64,000 nucleotides of DNA, taken from Spirogloea muscicola (Eukaryota; Streptophyta; Zygnematophyceae; Spirogloeales; Spirogloeaceae). The notes under the pieces were generated by a model, which did no database searches, was not told the origin of the DNA, and saw nothing but the letters and a program-made list of their open reading frames with translations. The translations under genes were made by a program, and so were the position numbers. The stretch is taken from NCBI GenBank assembly GCA_009602725.1, contig WELB01000042.1, positions 607,092 to 671,091 of the forward strand. Reading direction: 5' to 3'. Numbering within the stretch: the stretch's first letter is position 1; each line of letters begins with the position of its first letter. This document shows, in pieces, positions 59,977 to 64,000 of the stretch.

Positions 59977-62900
59977 ATGTCGCCGACGCGGCGCACTTCC
60001 CCTACGGCGGCAAGCCGCCCGCCGCCGTCGCGGCACGCGCCATGGCGCTCGGCCGNGCCCCGGGCCTCGGCCGCCGCCGCCGCCGCCGGCGCCGCTCCGC
60101 AGGATCGGGATGAGGAGCAGCAGCAGCCGGAGGGCGATGGCCTGGTGGCGCCGTTCGCGGCGACGGCGACGGCGCCGGCGGCGCCGCAGCAGGGCAGCAT
60201 TTTCGGCATCCCGTACACAACGGTCAAGAAGGTGGTGCCGCTGGGCCTCATGTTCTTCTGCATCCTGTTCAACTACACCATCCTGCGCGACACCAAGGAC
60301 GTGCTGGTGGTCACCGCGCCCGGCTCTGGCGCCGAGATCATCCCGTTCCTAAAGACCTGGGTCAACCTGCCGCTGGCCGTCGCCTTCATGGTCGTGTACT
60401 CCAAGCTGGCCAACGTGCTGTCGCGCGAGGCGCTCTTCTACACCTGCATCTTCCCCTTCATCGCCTTCTTCGGCGCCTTCGCCTTCCTCATGTACCCGCT
60501 GCAGCACGTCCTGCACCCCACCGCGCTCGCCGAGCGCCTGCTCACGCAGCTCGGGCCGCGCTTCATGGGCCCCATCTCCATCCTCCGCAACTGGACCTTC
60601 TGCCTCTTCTACGTCATGGCCGAGCTCTGGGGCTCCGTCGTCGTTTCCGTCCTCTTCTGGGGCTTTGCCAACCAGGTGCCAGTTTTTGCCCTCCTGCCAA
60701 CACGCCTCCTCATTCAGGAGTTCCCATTGCGCCTGCTCAACCACAGGCATTAGTGAGGGTGTGCCCCCTCTAGCTGTCCTGCTTGAGACCTGGCCGCTTT
60801 GCCTCTTGCACACTATGTGCTTCATAGATGTATTTCCTTCTTCGTCACAGGCCTGACAAGATACTACTGAGAGACATGCATTAGCCCCTTGTGCAATCAA
60901 GTCTGTTGGTGTGTATAGGAACTGCTAGTGTGTTATTGCTCATCCGCCTACCTCTTACACTTCTCGCTGTGTACAAGCGGGTAGCTCCAGTCTCACAAGC
61001 ACAATACTTATCAATTGTTTACAAGCTGCTCAAGGAAAGGCATTATAAGCGCAGTGGTTGTCAGATTTGCGCCGCAACAAACAACTTTGCCATATCCGAA
61101 CTGGCCAACCCTTGCGGTCACGTGCAGCGAAATGCAGATGCACTGCAGATTGATGCTCTGCAGTGTGGCAGCGGTGGTGTAATACCTGCTTCTCTTCAAG
61201 TCTGATTCCCAGGGCGCTGCTTTTGCAGATTGTGACGGTGGACGAAGCGAAGCAGTTCTACCCGCTCTTCGGCCTGGGCGCCAATGTGGCGCTCGTCTTT
61301 TCGGGGAGGACTGTCAAGTATTTCTCTCAGCTGCGCAGCAAGCTGGGGCCTGGCGTCGACGGCTGGGCTATGTCGCTCAAGGGCATGATGTCGCTCGTTG
61401 TCGTGCTCGGCTTTGCTATTGCCGCCATATACTGGTGGGTTGTCGCCAATGTCGTCAACGACCCCAACCTGCCCAAGGTTGAGAAGAAGAAGAAGGTGAG
61501 CACTACTGCCGGCTAGCAGCAAGTTATCTATATGGCTGAATGACTTTGAAGCACCACGTATGCACTTGTTGCTGCAGTGGCAATGTTGCTAAAAGTAAGT
61601 TGGCTATACTCGAGCAGCAGGAAAGATCGCCGTCGTTGTCACTTCAGTGTAGGGGATTAGACCTGCTCTAGCTGAGCATCCTCGCTCTTTGGCCCTCTGC
61701 AGAAGGAGAAGCCAAAGATGAGCATGGGGGAGAGCTTCAAGTTCCTCCTTGGGTCACGGTATATTAGGGACCTTGCCACGATCGTAGTAGCGTATGGCAT
61801 TAGCATCAACCTTGTGGAGGTTACATGGAAGGGCAAGATCAAGGCCCAGGTGCTTGCCTGCCTCCCTCTCCAGCCCTTGGCTTGGTCTTGTACACCTTGA
61901 GATGTGTTGGACACTGGAAAATACAGGTGTTCAGGAGAGGCATCAGCCTTGCACACAAGGCTGGCAAATGAGTTGAAAGTAGCTGCAATAACTAGCTCGA
62001 TGTGTCGCTCGATGCGAAGGCAAGCGTAATGCATGCCTGCGACAAACAGCAAGTCCTGACAGTGGCAGCAAGTTTCCGACCCTGTTACTCAACAGCAAGC
62101 CCTCTCTGCGGTAGACAATCTGATTGAGTAAAGGCAAAGCATTAACGACCTCTCTCTGACCTGCTTCCTGCTCTCTGCATGCAGTTCCCAAATCCAAATG
62201 ATTACTCCTCGTTCATGGGCGACTTCTCAACGTACACGGGCATCGTGACATTTGCAATGATGCTTCTCTCGCGTGTCATATTCCGCAAGTTCGGCTGGGG
62301 CGTGGCGGCACAGATCACGCCGTCGGTGCTGCTCGTCACAGGCGTGGCCTTCTTCTCGCTCGTGCTCTTCTCCGCGCCCCTCACGCCGTACCTGGCATCC
62401 CTGGGGCTCACGCCACTGCTGGCAGCCGTGTACGTTGGCGCCGCCCAGAATATTTTTAGCAAGAGCGCCAAGTACAGCCTGTTTGACCCGTGCAAGGAGA
62501 TGGCCTATATTCCTCTTGATGAGGAAACCAAGGTGAGCTCAGCAAGGCAGCCTCAGCATGTGTTTGGGCCATCCTAAGTTTCTTGGTATCTGCCCTTGAG
62601 CAAGTCTGGCACAGACTTAATCATCTGTGGCGAACGTAAAGGTAGCCTGAATTTTATGCATCTCTGTAAGTCATAATATCAGCAAGGCGTTTGTGGATTC
62701 GGTGTTGCCCAAGCAGACCCTTATGAGATGGTGGAGGCTTGACCCTTGAGTGAGTCCTCCTAGTACTTGGTGTGGTGTCGGCTGTGGCAGAATATGATAG
62801 GAGCATATAGCACTAATCTTCAATGCTGCTGCGAGCAGGTCAAGGGCAAGGCTGCTATCGACGTGGTGTGCAATCCGCTGGGCAAGTCGGGCGGTGCGCT

Positions 62901-63527
62901 CATTCAGCAGTTCCTCATCTTTGGCTTTGGGTCGCTGGCCAACTCCACGCCGTACCTTGGCGTCATCCTGCTGTTCATCGTCATTGCATGGCTTGGTGCC
63001 GCCCGGTCGCTGGATAAGCAGTTCTCGCCACTCGTCCAAGAGGACCTCAAGGGCAAGTACCAGGAGGGCAAGCTGGCCTCCTCATCAAAGGCGTTCCTCG
63101 GCTCCGGCGGGAAGCCGCACAAAGAGGTGAGGAGGCTGACACATTCTCCCTTGCCATCGTTCTCTGCAAGGAGGGTCACTTGCAAGTAAAAGCGTGTGTT
63201 ACAGTAGGAAGCTGAGACGTACACAACAGATGGGCTGCTCCTCGTTACCGCTTCTGACAATTTTCTGGGTGCTCATGCCAACCTTCTTGGCAGGTCAAAT
63301 ATCGGTTTGTGAGTGTGCTCAATGAGCAGGGCTTTGTGGAGGGCCGTTATGTGCCTATCCTCGACGGCAAGCCTGTGCTCGATGGCAAGCTGCCTGCGGA
63401 GGTCAAGAGCAGCGCTCCTGCTCCTGCTCCTGCAGCGTCCGCCAAGATTGTCAGTGAGGCTGCTGGGAATGATGATGGCGGCAACGGCGCTAGCTCCCTG
63501 ACTTTGGAGCAGCCGGCTAAGGCATAA
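59977..63527 (+). CDS. Plastid ATP/ADP translocase (NTT, TLC family)
   Basis: Six exons, all phase 0: 59977-60675, 61229-61495, 61703-61849, 62185-62532, 62839-63126 and 63294-63527; about 660 aa. NTT proteins exchange ATP for ADP+Pi across the plastid inner envelope, feeding starch and lipid synthesis. After a Ser/Arg/Pro transit peptide (MSPTRRTSPTAASRPPPSRH) comes a 12-helix carrier: TVKKVVPLGLMFFCILFNYT, ILRDTKDVLVVTAPGSGAEI, FLKTWVNLPLAVAFMVVYSK, LRNWTFCLFYVMAELWGSVV, FGLGANVALVFSGRTVKYFS, SKYSLFDPCKEMAYIPLDEE (read as KSAKYSLFDPCKEMAYIPLD) and KGKAAIDVVCNPLGKSGGAL. These match plant and chlamydial/rickettsial NTTs. The acidic/Ala-rich tail ends LEQPAKA. The start is the first ATG in the frame after a stop at 59827. 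One ambiguous base at 60056 falls in the transit peptide. Confidence 0.93.
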
Positions 63528-64000
63528 AGCTTCTCAAATTGCGCTCAAAAATGTTTTGGTTGTGCTCACTGAAGGCTGCTGGCACCTGGCCGCGGAGCAG
63601 CTGGTCGGAGCTACGTGGGCTTGGTACTTGGCAGTCAGGCGACGGTCGCCTCTGTGTCTTTGACAAGACGAGCGCTGGCCCAGCCTTGATGATACACTTT
63701 GTGAGCTTCAGTACATGATGCTGGACCCGTGATGAGAGCTGCTCGTCCCAAGGATTGTGCTGCTATTGCAATACCTGGCACTGTGTCCTCTTTGCAATGT
63801 CAAAGGATTGCTCACTGATCTTTTGCCAGCACATGGATCAGGTTTCATTCTCTTCTTGTCATGTCTGTTCCACTTATCTCATGCCGGGGGGTTCCTTCAG
63901 AGCAGATCAATGAAGTCCTTAGAATATCCTCTGCACTAATGTCAGAGCCCTAGCTTGTGGCCAGGCTTACAGGTACTGTGAATATCATTGGCACCTTAGA
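63528..64000. other. 3' flank of translocase
   Basis: No gene recognised; the probable 3' UTR of the translocase and the start of the next spacer. Confidence 0.4.

Overview
The window reads as nuclear DNA of a green alga (or a closely related early-diverging green-lineage organism). Genes carry many short spliceosomal introns (about 70-500 bp, GT-AG with a few apparent GC-AG), and alternating GC-rich and GC-neutral stretches hold (CCG)n/(GCC)n runs. Many products look plastid-directed, plant-type CCCTAAA/TTTAGGG motifs recur, and the gene set is that of a starch-making plastid-bearing cell. I cannot name a species. Two assembly gaps (N runs) fall inside genes.

Layout, left to right. 53-~165(-): last exon of a small hydrophobic membrane protein. 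~1361-2585(+): a prefoldin-like protein of the ASDURF type. 2918-4110(+): plastid DUF177/YceD-type rRNA accumulation protein. 4637-~12.4 kb(-): DExH-box RNA helicase with a C-terminal dsRNA-binding domain, convergent with DUF177. 13194-15765(+): MurF ligase (fully resolved, 577 aa). 16892-20138(+): EGY3-like membrane pseudoprotease (551 aa). 20854->21832(-): RETICULATA-related DUF3411 protein, cut by gap 1. 24044-25996(-): pterin-4a-carbinolamine dehydratase (234 aa). 26.0-30.8 kb: repeat-rich, gene-poor, with an AT-rich island that looks organellar. 30852-32177(+): reticulon (227 aa). 32757-34357(-): ribosomal protein eL43 (92 aa), divergent from 34827-39352(+): starch synthase III (797 aa). 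39.4-43.5 kb: repeat-rich. 43563-48569(+): GH9 endoglucanase with a proline-rich linker and CBM49-like C terminus. 49229->50298(-): ELO-type fatty-acid elongase cut by gap 2. ~51.1-54637(+): kinesin-light-chain-like TPR protein. 55838-~58437(-): protein with a helical N-terminal region and a Methyltransf_16 domain. 59977-63527(+): plastid ATP/ADP translocase.

How the genes relate. There are no operons; neighbours share promoters or run tail to tail. By family, six products (DUF177, MurF, EGY3-like, RETICULATA-related, starch synthase III, ATP/ADP translocase) act in the plastid, covering its rRNA, peptidoglycan, inner membranes, starch and energy import.

The gene-poor stretches share a dispersed repeat family with two recognisable parts: a hairpin core (GGGCTG...CAGCCC) in more than fifteen copies, and a box ending in a conserved reading frame (..SDLxLLTRGY-stop). 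I could not tie this family to a known transposon class; it is the best candidate here for something undescribed.
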